Positions 8,119 to 14,048 of a DNA stretch of 19,282 nucleotides are shown here, one piece after another; within the stretch, counting starts at the first letter, position 1; the number at the start of each line of letters is the position of its first letter. The notes below the pieces were generated by a model that worked only from the letters and a program-made list of their open reading frames with translations, did no database searches and was not told where the DNA came from. Origin of the DNA: Lachnospiraceae bacterium (GTDB taxonomy: Bacteria > Bacillota > Clostridia > Lachnospirales > Lachnospiraceae); NCBI GenBank assembly GCA_020860745.1, contig JAJBTR010000350.1:1-19282 (forward strand). Direction: 5' to 3'. The position numbers and the translations under genes were made by a program.

Positions 8119-8189
8119 GCGGGTGTAGTTTAGTGGCAAAACTCCAGCTTCCCAAGCTGGCTATGAGGGTTCGATTCCCTTCATCCGCT
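8119..8189 (+). tRNA. tRNA-Gly (anticodon CCC)
   Basis: A 71-nt cloverleaf. The acceptor stem is GCGGGTG with CATCCGC (one G-T pair) plus discriminator T. The anticodon stem CCAGC/GCTGG encloses the loop TTCCCAA, giving anticodon CCC, which reads GGG glycine codons. The T-arm is GAGGG-TTCGATT-CCCTT. CCA is not encoded (TTT follows). It is a single gene, not part of a tRNA or rRNA cluster, with its own promoter and terminator. Confidence 0.97.
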
Positions 8190-8193
8190 TTCA

Positions 8194-8233
8194 AAAGGTC
8201 AGAAGCATTTTTTGAGGAATGCTTCTGACCTTT
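8194..8233. terminator. Bidirectional terminator, tRNA-Gly and the 8235-8546 gene
   Basis: A perfect 16-bp stem (8194-8209 with 8218-8233) with an 8-nt loop, ending in TTTCTT on the plus strand and CTTTTGA on the minus strand. It begins 5 nt after the tRNA and lies 1 nt beyond the stop of the convergent gene, so it can serve both. Confidence 0.85.
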
Positions 8234-8234
8234 C

Positions 8235-8546
8235 TTAATGCAGGAGCACATCCTGATATTCTTCCTCATGTTCTTTGTGGTATGTGTTCAGATATTCTGT
8301 AATCTCATCCAACCCCTCATTGCTGAAGTCGAACAGGGCGGTCTCTTTGGCACTGTCGTCCGTATGGTCATAATTATACGGGCCGGGCCAGGTGGTCACC
8401 CGGAGCTTTTTGCTGTCGTCAGCATCTGTAAATTTTTCAATGCGGTAGTGCATGCCCTGAAAGCTGCCGTGGAACCAGGTCTTCTTGTAGAAGCGGATGT
8501 TGAAGAGATCTATGCGCTGAATCTGACGTGGAGTTTCTGTTGCCAT
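8235..8546 (-). CDS. Conserved small protein of unknown function
   Basis: A 103-residue soluble protein, aromatic and charged: 'TPRQIQRIDLFNIRFYKKTWFHGSFQGMHYRIEKF', then 'TTWPGPYNYDHTDDSAKETALFDFSNEGLDEITEYLN' and an acidic tail. I recall close relatives across Lachnospiraceae, sometimes labelled as acetyltransferase, but I see no acetyl-CoA binding motif and assign no function. AGAAAGGAAA on the minus strand (8557-8566) precedes ATG 8546. No signal or membrane segment. The TGG-Pro-Gly-Pro-Tyr stretch is the most distinctive motif. Single gene; its terminator is shared with tRNA-Gly. Confidence 0.8.
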   Translation of the reverse strand: MATETPRQIQRIDLFNIRFYKKTWFHGSFQGMHYRIEKFTDADDSKKLRVTTWPGPYNYDHTDDSAKETALFDFSNEGLDEITEYLNTYHKEHEEEYQDVLLH

Positions 8547-8718
8547 AATAATAGATTTCCTTTCTCTGAGGTTTGTGATGATTTATTGTGCTCTGCTCTA
8601 TGCCGGATTAAAATGGAGTATCTTTTGTCCCGGAACTTGTTGTACGGATCAGTATAACACAAATTTTTCCTTTACAAAAGATATTTGCGATATTACAATA
8701 GAAGAAATCCATGGTTAT

Positions 8719-8750
8719 GTTACTTTTCACAGGCTGGTCAGTCTGTGAAC
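8719..8750. repeat. Partial copy of the element A right-end hairpin
   Basis: GTTACTTTTCACAGGCT then GGTC and AGTCTGTGAA form a 10-bp hairpin with one mismatch. It is nearly the reverse complement of 3230-3261, including the GTTACTTTTCAC end. The rest of element A is absent. It lies in the 8547-8803 gap, about 50 nt before the hydrolase-like gene, and could affect that gene's transcript or promoter. The remainder of the gap is AT-rich, with a possible TATATT at 8776-8781 and no gene. Confidence 0.65.
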
Positions 8751-8803
8751 GCAGCACAGTTATTACAATCGTAAGTATATTTTTATGAGGAGGTAAGAGC
8801 ATT

Positions 8804-9607
8804 ATGGGCAAGAAAGTCGGAGTATCACAGGAGGAGAAAAATCTTTCCTATTATAAGTATTACGAGCAGGACCTGGCGCAGATTCCGGAGGAGAAACTGG
8901 CGATACTGGCCGCAGGTCCGGCAGATCCGAAGACGCTGATTCCTTTTTCTGAGCGTCAGCTTTTCCTGGAGGGAAAGGATGAAGCGGCAGGGTATTGTCA
9001 GGTTGGTTTCGGCATCCTGGAGGACGGCACGGCAGAGGTGTGCAATACGACCTATATGCCTGGCGTGACCAGTGAGATGCTGGACTGGTGGTTTCCCTGG
9101 CATTCGGTGGGATCTGATCTGAGATATAAGATCTGGGATCCGGAGGATCACTATTTTGCACGGGCAGACCGGGCGGACTATGTGACAGACCCGGCGGTTC
9201 CGATGAATGAGAAGACATGGGGAATCAATCACTATATCATTGAGGATGTGGGACCAGGTCCGGAGTTTTTAAAGCTCTGCTTCAAGAAGCCGTCCGACCT
9301 GGGTTACGATATGGCGGCGATTGGCACGGAGAAGTGCAAATCTATGGTCTGCGCCATCGGCGAGAACTCCTGTGCTGCGGTAATGACGCACAAGTGGTAT
9401 CCGTATCAGGATGGCGTGATGTTCTGTTCCAGATTCTGGATCGGATATGTAATGACGGAGACCGGCGAAGTGGTCAAGGCTCTTCCGGATGGAGTCAGTC
9501 TTCCACCCATCGTGCCGCAGGGACTGTATGCGCACAACATCAAAGAGTTTACAAATCTGGCGTCAATTCTCCCTACCCTTTACGAGGAGGAGAAAGATAT
9601 TTTCTAG
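8804..9607 (+). CDS. DAPG / phloretin hydrolase family protein
   Basis: A 267-residue cytosolic protein resembling the family of PhlG (2,4-diacetylphloroglucinol hydrolase) and the phloretin hydrolase of Eubacterium ramulus, zinc enzymes that cleave the C-C bond of acyl-phloroglucinols. Matching stretches are 'YMPGVTSEMLDWWFPWHSVGSDLRYKIWDPEDHY', 'MVCAIGENSCAAVMTHKWYP' and the C-terminal 'GLYAHNIKEFTNLASILPTLYEEE'. H244 and E248 have the His-x3-Glu spacing of the family's zinc ligands. H100 and E136 are candidates for the other two by position; these assignments are inference. TGAGGAGG at 8786-8793 supports the start. The substrate is unknown; a plant polyphenol would fit a gut habitat. Its TAG stop (9605-9607) lies inside the left end of a MITE-like element. 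Confidence 0.78.
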   Translation: MGKKVGVSQEEKNLSYYKYYEQDLAQIPEEKLAILAAGPADPKTLIPFSERQLFLEGKDEAAGYCQVGFGILEDGTAEVCNTTYMPGVTSEMLDWWFPWHSVGSDLRYKIWDPEDHYFARADRADYVTDPAVPMNEKTWGINHYIIEDVGPGPEFLKLCFKKPSDLGYDMAAIGTEKCKSMVCAIGENSCAAVMTHKWYPYQDGVMFCSRFWIGYVMTETGEVVKALPDGVSLPPIVPQGLYAHNIKEFTNLASILPTLYEEEKDIF

Positions 9608-9769
9608 TACAGCGTTTCATAAATAACTAGACTTTATGCGCTGGATGTTTTTCTGAGAGTGCAGGTTAAAAAACGTAGGCGTAGCGGGCTACGCTGAGGA
9701 TTTTTGACCTGTACTATCGGGGAAACAGACAAGCAGAAAGGCCTGGTTATTTTGAAAACGCTGTACTAG
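9604..9769. mobile_element. MITE-like hairpin element (element B)
   Basis: A 166-bp non-coding element. Its 24-bp ends (9604-9627 and 9746-9769), starting CTAGTACAGCG, are inverted repeats at 21 of 24 positions. The interior continues the palindrome, most clearly around GCGTAG-CGGG-CTACGC with flanking arms that also pair, so the whole element can fold into one long hairpin. The termini can be read as a TA duplication flanking GTACAGCG...CGCTGTAC, as for MITEs of the IS630/mariner group. No transposase is encoded here. The left end contains the stop codon of the hydrolase-like gene, and the element separates that gene from its probable terminator at 9782. Confidence 0.8.
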
Positions 9770-9781
9770 GTTTTACAGGGA

Positions 9782-9819
9782 TGCCGCACGGAACAAAACG
9801 AATCCGTGCGGCACCTTTT
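9782..9819 (+). terminator. Terminator, probably of the hydrolase-like gene
   Basis: A perfect 11-bp GC-rich stem (9782-9792 with 9803-9813), 10-nt loop, then CCTTTTT. The U-tract is on the plus strand. It is 175 nt past the hydrolase stop but only 12 nt beyond element B, as expected if B was inserted between gene and terminator. It also lies just beyond the end of the convergent DUF2798-like gene. Confidence 0.8.
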
Positions 9820-9822
9820 TCA

Positions 9823-10332
9823 TTATTTGTTTTTCCGTTCAAAGATCAGCTTAAACAGCCAGTGTGTGAAAGGACTGGCGGCGTACATATTCCACAGAAG
9901 CGCCATGGGGAACTTTTTCAGCACGGTTCCCACCCAGATGGCGGGGAGATTGACGATGCTGTTTCCCACCAGAATGACGTTGAAAAGGATGGAGGCAACC
10001 ATGCTCATAGTCGGGCACATGATGCCGACCGTGCAGGCCTGCCGCATGAGCTGGCACAGGTAAGGATTGTCCCGCTCAGGGTTCATATGTCTGGCGGCCA
10101 GCTTTGCGCCGAGACGGGTTCCCCACAGATTGGAAAAGATAAAAACAAACAGTCCCATATAGGAAGCCTCTACGGCTGCGCCGAGAAAGACACTGTTCGT
10201 CATGTTGCTCAGACCTCCGGCGAGTGTGCTGTATCCCTGCTTGATTGCTACGTTATAAACCTCCATTCCGTAGGCCATGGCGTAGGACATGATCAGCCCG
10301 AAAATGACTCCCTGAAATTTTATTTTTGGCAT
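9823..10332 (-). CDS. DUF2798-like membrane protein
   Basis: A 169-residue integral membrane protein with four predicted helices (about residues 8-29, 46-70, 95-121 and 128-155), arranged as two similar halves. It resembles DUF2798 proteins: 'KIKFQGVIFGLIMSYAMAYGMEVYNVA' in the first half and 'ACTVGIMCPTMSMVASILFNVIL' in the second. The function is unknown. A longer reading from 10389 adds 19 residues, but GGAGGA at 10341-10346 (minus strand) is 8 nt from ATG 10332, and DUF2798 proteins start with 'MPKxKFQ'. A structured leader with an intrinsic terminator precedes it, suggesting regulation by attenuation. Confidence 0.8.
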   Translation of the reverse strand: MPKIKFQGVIFGLIMSYAMAYGMEVYNVAIKQGYSTLAGGLSNMTNSVFLGAAVEASYMGLFVFIFSNLWGTRLGAKLAARHMNPERDNPYLCQLMRQACTVGIMCPTMSMVASILFNVILVGNSIVNLPAIWVGTVLKKFPMALLWNMYAASPFTHWLFKLIFERKNK

Positions 10333-10540
10333 GATTTGGATCCTCCTGAAATAATATTTTCTTCTGATGAAAAAAAGCGCACAGTCCATCGGAACTGTAC
10401 GCTTTGCTTTTGCCGCTACACAATATTTTTACTCTATCACTTTTTGCCCGGAATGCAAAAGGCATTTTTACTAAAAAAATGCAATGATTCAGAATCGGGC
10501 TCGAAAATGCAGAAAACCTGTCCGACGCTGAATCATTACA
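10333..10540 (-). promoter_or_regulatory. Structured leader with attenuator before the DUF2798-like gene
   Basis: Read on the minus strand, a predicted transcript starting near 10540 opens with a 10-bp stem (10528-10537 with 10483-10492) enclosing TCGG/CCGA and CAG/CTG sub-stems. An AT-rich hairpin (10462-10482) follows, then an intrinsic terminator: 9-bp stem (10395-10403 with 10377-10385) and a run of seven U residues (10370-10376). The terminator ends 24 nt before the ribosome binding site. This order (sensor-like domain, terminator, ribosome binding site) is that of a riboswitch or attenuator. I do not recognise the class. Confidence 0.5.
10370..10403 (-). terminator. Intrinsic terminator in the 5' leader of the DUF2798-like gene
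   Basis: On the minus strand, GCGTACAGT and ACTGTGCGC (one wobble pair) form a hairpin with an 8-nt loop, directly followed by TTTTTTT. It lies upstream of the gene, not downstream, and no minus-strand gene further upstream needs it. Confidence 0.75.
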
Positions 10541-10546
10541 AAAATA

Positions 10547-10574
10547 ATAATATCAGGGGGGAAAATAAATACAA
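10547..10574 (-). promoter_or_regulatory. Candidate promoter for the DUF2798-like leader
   Basis: Minus-strand TTGTAT (10569-10574), 16-nt spacer containing six C residues, TATTAT (10547-10552). The -10 is good and the -35 weak. Transcription would start near 10540, next to the first leader stem. Confidence 0.4.
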
Positions 10575-10589
10575 CTGTAAAAAAGAGAC

Positions 10590-10618
10590 TTGAATCCTGA
10601 GCGTAATTAGCATAGAAT
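10590..10618 (+). promoter_or_regulatory. Promoter of the small membrane peptide gene
   Basis: TTGAAT (10590-10595), 17-nt spacer, TAGAAT (10613-10618). It is divergent from the DUF2798-like promoter and gives a 5' leader of about 88 nt. Confidence 0.65.
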
Positions 10619-10684
10619 AAAAAGTAATATGGAAAAATGCTGATGACGGGAAAGCCTGTGTACTTCGTGACGGAGTGCGTGTGG

Positions 10685-10703
10685 CTTGTCCGGCGACAGG
10701 AGG
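10685..10703 (+). promoter_or_regulatory. Hairpin overlapping the ribosome binding site
   Basis: CTTGTC (10685-10690) and GACAGG (10695-10700), one wobble pair, enclose CGGC, and the 3' arm covers the first three bases of the AGGAGG at 10698-10703. An alternative upstream pairing, AAGCC with GGCTT, would compete with it. The leader could thus control access to the ribosome binding site; this is inference. Confidence 0.35.
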
Positions 10704-10712
10704 CGGGACAGA

Positions 10713-10817
10713 ATGTACAAGAAATCAAAAAAGAAACGGATTCTTACGTCAATTATCGTGATTATCATTTTGATCGCTATGGTTGTGGTTATGTTATTAT
10801 CCGCGTTGGCATATTAA
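10713..10817 (+). CDS. Small single-pass membrane peptide
   Basis: A 34-residue ORF with a perfect AGGAGG 9 nt upstream and a good promoter. The N-terminus is strongly basic ('MYKKSKKKR') and is followed by about 22 hydrophobic residues ('ILTSIIVIIILIAMVVVMLL'), ending SALAY. This predicts an inner-membrane peptide with its N-terminus inside. Its TAA stop (10815-10817) lies within the left end of MITE-like element C, so the present C-terminus may result from insertion, and the ancestral protein may have been longer. Basic N-terminus plus one helix is also the shape of the start of VanW-type or other anchored proteins. Function unknown. Confidence 0.6.
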   Translation: MYKKSKKKRILTSIIVIIILIAMVVVMLLSALAY

Positions 10818-10977
10818 GGAACGGTCGCAAAATAATATGTACATCCTGCACTATCTGATACGCAAATCACAGCCTTTAAAATCTTCGATGTAGCCCGCTG
10901 CACCTCCGGTTTTAAAGACTGAGCTTTACGCATCATTCAGCACAATCTGTACATATTATTTCACGACAGTTCCTAAG
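10814..10977. mobile_element. MITE-like hairpin element (element C)
   Basis: A 164-bp non-coding element. Its 30-bp ends (10814-10843 and 10948-10977) are inverted repeats at 25 of 30 positions, with AATAATATGTACA identical in both. The palindrome continues inward: GATACGCAAA pairs with TTTACGCATC with few mismatches and CTTTAAAA pairs perfectly with TTTTAAAG, leaving a loop of about 30 nt. The whole element forms one long hairpin. It contains the stop codon of the small peptide gene and ends 33 nt before the vanW-like start. The ends differ from those of element B, so it is a different family. Confidence 0.8.
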
Positions 10978-11010
10978 GCGGCCCGGATGACAGAAAGGCG
11001 GACATTCACA

Positions 11011-12606
11011 ATGAAAAAATGGAAAAAGGCGGTTCCTGTATTATCTGCGGTGGTTGTTGCCGCAGCGTGCTTTGGTGTGACCGGTGCACGGGCGGGGAGC
11101 ACGGAGAATGAAACGATTCTGGATGGGATATATATTGGCATTGTAATTGGGGGCGGTATGACCTATGAGGAGGCGCAGTCTGCGAGTGCAGATGATGTAG
11201 AGTAGATCTGCAGGGAGACGGTTACACTGGCTGTCGAGGAAAATTCGCTCGAGACGACGCTGGAAGAGATGGGATTTTCTGAGGATGTGGACGCTACGCT
11301 TCAGGAGGCGCTGCAGTATGGCAGGACAGGAAATCTGGTCATGCAGTACAAGGAGCAGAAAGACCTGGAACACGAGGACAAGGTGCTCCCACTGACGTTG
11401 ACGGTTGATGAAGATCTGCTGACTGCTTATCTGGAGGAAAATGCCGATGCGGTGAACCAGGACGCGGTGGATTACGGTCTGACCCGTGAAAACGGGGAAT
11501 TTGTGATCATAGAAGGTCAGAATGGCCTGGAAGTTAACGTTGAGGAATCTGTGCAGGTGATTGCGGATTATTTTGCGGAGGGATGGCAGGAGAGTCCCAG
11601 CATTGAGCTTGCGGTCACGGTGACAGAGCCGCAGGGAACTGAGGAAGAGTTATCAAAAGTGCAGGATGTTCTGGGCACATACAGTACGAACTATTCCTCT
11701 TCCACCAGCGGACGAAAGCAGAATGTCGCCAACGGTGCGTCGCTGATTAACGGCAGTGTGGTATATCCCGGCGAGACTTTTTCTGTGTATGAGACGGTCA
11801 GCCCGTTTGAGGCGGAGAACGGCTATGCTTTAGCGGGATCCTATGAGAACGGCACCACAGTGGAGACCTATGGCGGCGGAATCTGTCAGGTATCTACGAC
11901 ACTTTATAATGCGGTCATCCGGGCGGAACTGGAGATTGTAGAACGGTATGGACATTCTATGATTGTCACGTATGTGGATCCTTCGGCGGACGCGGCAATC
12001 GCCGGCACCTATAAGGATCTGAAGTTTACGAACAACACGGATGCGCCGATTTATATCGAGGGAGCGGCGGACGGTTCTACCATCCGGTTTACCGTTTACG
12101 GGGAGGAAACCCGCGCGTCCAACCGGGAGGTATCCTTTGTCAGTGAGACGACGAGTACGACGGAGGCTACCGTTGAGTTCAAGGCGACCAGTGCATCGAT
12201 CGGTACCATTACAAAAGTGCAGAGTTCTCACACAGGAAAAACGGCGCGGCTGTGGAAGATCGTGACGGTGGATGGCGTGGAGGAGAGCCGAGAGGTCTTT
12301 AACAACACTACGTATAAGATGTCGCCGACAATTTATGAGGTGGGAACTTCCTCCAGCAATGAGGAGGCGGTTGCGGCAATGAAAGCAGCCATAGCGACCA
12401 ATGATCTGTCGACGATTCAGGCTGCGGCAGCACAGTGGAATGATGAGGCGCTGGCGAAAGCCGCGGAGGAGGAAGCAGCTGCAGAAGAGGAAGCAGCTGC
12501 AGAAGAGGAAGCTGCGGAATCCTCAGTGGAGGAAAGCACTGAGTCATCCGCGGATTCCGGTTCTTCTGAGGAAACCGCAGATACATCAGAGGAATCAGCT
12601 GACTGA
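11011..12606 (+). pseudogene. VanW / PG_binding_4 surface protein gene interrupted by an in-frame TAG
   Basis: The reading frame is continuous from ATG 11011 to TGA 12606 except for one TAG at 11203-11205 (codon 65). Read through it would give about 531 residues: a signal peptide ('MKKWKKAVPVLSAVVVAAACFG'), 'DGIYIGIVIGGGMTYEEAQ', a PG_binding_4-like region ('GRTGNLVMQYKEQKDLEHEDK'), a VanW domain with 'GGGICQVSTTLYNA' at residues 288-301, a G5-like stretch and an acidic Ala/Glu/Ser tail. Relatives are exported cell-wall proteins. The flanks of the stop are collinear with the family, so it probably replaces a sense codon such as CAG. Reinitiation at ATG 11269 has a poor ribosome binding site and would lack the signal peptide. 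No other disabling change is seen, so the mutation is recent, a sequencing error, or read through. An upstream ATG at 10987 is less likely, since the signal peptide begins at 11011. Confidence 0.8.
12463..12516 (+). repeat. 18-bp tandem repeat, three units
   Basis: Three tandem 18-bp units (GCAGAAGAGGAAGCAGCT and variants) inside the vanW-like frame, encoding EEEAAA-type blocks. The in-frame period preserves coding. It marks the start of the low-complexity acidic tail and may vary in copy number between strains. Confidence 0.85.
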
Positions 12607-12617
12607 CAGAATAATTG

Positions 12618-12700
12618 TTTTGTCTGCAAGGAAGAGGATATACCTGATTGGCAGACAAAAAATGCGGGAGCGTGAGGGGCTGCTCAGAGGGGCAGCCCCT
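12618..12700 (+). terminator. Two inverted repeats after the vanW-like gene
   Basis: A 10-bp stem TTTTGTCTGC/GCAGACAAAA (12618-12627 with 12651-12660) is followed by a 9-bp GC-rich stem AGGGGCTGC/GCAGCCCCT (12675-12683 with 12692-12700). Neither is followed by a U-tract, so a terminator role is only probable. The rest of the 180-bp gap before the next gene shows no further structure or gene. Confidence 0.4.
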
Positions 12701-12786
12701 GTTGTGATGGTGCATTACACAGATATATATTGCTGATATTGGGGTTAAAATCCTTAACAGTTTTCACCGGATACGGAGAGTGACAG

Positions 12787-13359
12787 ATGAGACAGACAAG
12801 CGGAAATATACGGAGGTCTTTTGGTGCGGTGCAGCCGGGTGATGATATCATTGTGACAAAATGGGTCGGCCTGGAGGGAACCGTTCGTATTGTGCAGGAA
12901 AGAAAAGAGGCGCTGCTTCATCGTTTCCCTCCTTTTATGGTGGAGGAAGCAGCGGGTTTTTCCCGTTATTTGTCAGTGCAGCCGGAGCTGGCGGCGGCAA
13001 AGAAGGCAGGAGCGGCAATCCTTGAGCTCACCTGGGGCGGTGTGTTTGGCGGCCTGTGGGAGCTGGCGGAACAGGCGGGAGTCGGCCTGGAAATTAATCT
13101 GAAAAGGATACCGGTCCGTCAGGAGACCGTGGAGATTTGTAATTACTACGATATCAATCCCTATCAGCTTATCTCGGGCGGCAGCCTGCTTCTGGCAGCG
13201 CGGGATGGCTATGGTATGACATACCGGTTGCAGGCTGCGGGAATTCCTGCGGCTGTTGTGGGAAAAGCGGCCGTGGGAAACGACCGGGTCGTATTAAATG
13301 GTGGCGGGCGGCGGTTTCTGGAGCCGCCGAGGCGGGATGAGATTGAAAAAGTGCTGTGA
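12787..13359 (+). CDS. AIR synthase C-terminal domain protein (HypE/PurM-like, no N-terminal domain)
   Basis: A 190-residue soluble protein that matches only the C-terminal half of the AIR synthase-related superfamily (PurM, ThiL, SelD, HypE): 'GDDIIVTKWVGLEGTVRI', 'LSVQPELAAAKKAGAAILELTWGGVFGGLWELAEQAGVGLEI', 'RIPVRQETVEICNYYDINPYQLISGGSLLLAA' and 'GIPAAVVGKA'. Full-length members have about 330 residues, with an N-terminal ATP-binding AIRS domain that is missing here. GGAGAG at 12775-12780 supports the start, and the upstream sequence shows no remnant of the missing half. HypE-like Clostridia proteins are the closest resemblance, but no hydrogenase genes are nearby. Substrate unknown. trmL follows after 13 nt, so the two are probably co-transcribed. 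Confidence 0.8.
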   Translation: MRQTSGNIRRSFGAVQPGDDIIVTKWVGLEGTVRIVQERKEALLHRFPPFMVEEAAGFSRYLSVQPELAAAKKAGAAILELTWGGVFGGLWELAEQAGVGLEINLKRIPVRQETVEICNYYDINPYQLISGGSLLLAARDGYGMTYRLQAAGIPAAVVGKAAVGNDRVVLNGGGRRFLEPPRRDEIEKVL

Positions 13360-13372
13360 GGTGATCAATAAA

Positions 13373-13879
13373 ATGGTGCATTTAAACATTGTACTATATG
13401 AGCCTGAGATACCGGCAAACACCGGTAACATCGGAAGAACCTGTGTGGCGACCGGTACGCGGCTGCATCTGATCGAGCCTCTGGGATTTCAGCTGACAGA
13501 AAAAGCGCTGCGGCGCGCCGGCATGGATTACTGGAAGAACCTGGATGTGACGACTTACGTGAATTATGAGGATTTTCTGGAGAAAAATCCCGGGGCGAAG
13601 ATCTATATGGCGACGACCAAGGGACAGCGCGTTTACACGGATGTTTCTTATGAGGAAGATTGTTACATTATGTTCGGCAAGGAGAGTGCCGGTATACCGG
13701 AGGAACTTCTGGCGCATAACCGGGAGCGCTGCGTGCGCATTCCGATGTTGGAAAAAATCCGTTCCCTGAACCTGGGAAATTCCGTGGCGGTGGTGCTGTA
13801 TGAGGCACTGCGGCAGAATGATTTTTCCCAGATGCAGCTAGCCGGACATCTGACAAAATTTGCGGATTATATTGAATGA
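13373..13879 (+). CDS. trmL: tRNA (cytidine(34)-2'-O)-methyltransferase TrmL
   Basis: SPOUT-class methyltransferase that 2'-O-methylates the wobble base of certain leucine tRNAs using S-adenosylmethionine. 168 residues, the usual length. Motifs are 'PEIPANTGNIGRTC' (residues 11-24), 'FGKESAGIPEELL', and the trefoil-knot SAM site 'RIPMLEKIRSLNLGNSVAVVLYEALRQ'. The start is ATG 13373, since the family begins 'MxLNIVLxEPEIPxNTGN' and GAGGTGAT precedes it, overlapping the stop of the upstream gene; an upstream reading from 13298 is rejected. Hairpin element D starts 2 nt after the stop. Confidence 0.95.
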   Translation: MVHLNIVLYEPEIPANTGNIGRTCVATGTRLHLIEPLGFQLTEKALRRAGMDYWKNLDVTTYVNYEDFLEKNPGAKIYMATTKGQRVYTDVSYEEDCYIMFGKESAGIPEELLAHNRERCVRIPMLEKIRSLNLGNSVAVVLYEALRQNDFSQMQLAGHLTKFADYIE

Positions 13880-13881
13880 TG

Positions 13882-14015
13882 GTAACTATTCAGGACAGTA
13901 CTTCGCACTTGCTGCGAAGTGCGTCTGATAAAGTAAATAAAACAGGGAAAAGTCCCATCGCGCAGCGATTTCAAATGGACTTTTCCTCGTAACTGTGAAG
14001 GTACCGAACAGTTAC
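13882..14015. repeat. Hairpin repeat with inverted ends (element D)
   Basis: A 134-bp non-coding element. GTAACTATTCAGG (13882-13894) is an imperfect inverted repeat of CCGAACAGTTAC (14004-14015). It contains ACTTCGCA/TGCGAAGT (loop CTTGC), a perfect 10-bp repeat GGAAAAGTCC/GGACTTTTCC (13946-13955 with 13977-13986) and a right-end hairpin CGTAACTGT/ACAGTTACG (13988-13996 with 14008-14016). The length, the TAAC-type ends and the right-end hairpin built from the terminal motif match element A (135 bp), suggesting one diverged family. It follows trmL directly and precedes the ecf promoter. Confidence 0.65.
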
Positions 14016-14048
14016 GGGTGATGAGAACGTTGGAATCCGCGGGTATTA

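Noticed and set aside
10483..10537. Known riboswitch class in the DUF2798-like leader
   Set aside because: I could not match it to c-di-GMP, fluoride, guanidine, ZTP, THF, preQ1 or purine consensus motifs by eye, so no class is named.
11203..11205. Recoding by selenocysteine or programmed frameshift at the vanW stop
   Set aside because: Selenocysteine uses TGA, not TAG, and the frame is the same on both sides, so no frameshift is involved. Pyrrolysine use cannot be excluded but nothing in the window supports it.
12463..12516. CRISPR-like short tandem repeats
   Set aside because: The units are directly adjacent without spacers, in frame, and encode an Ala/Glu tail.
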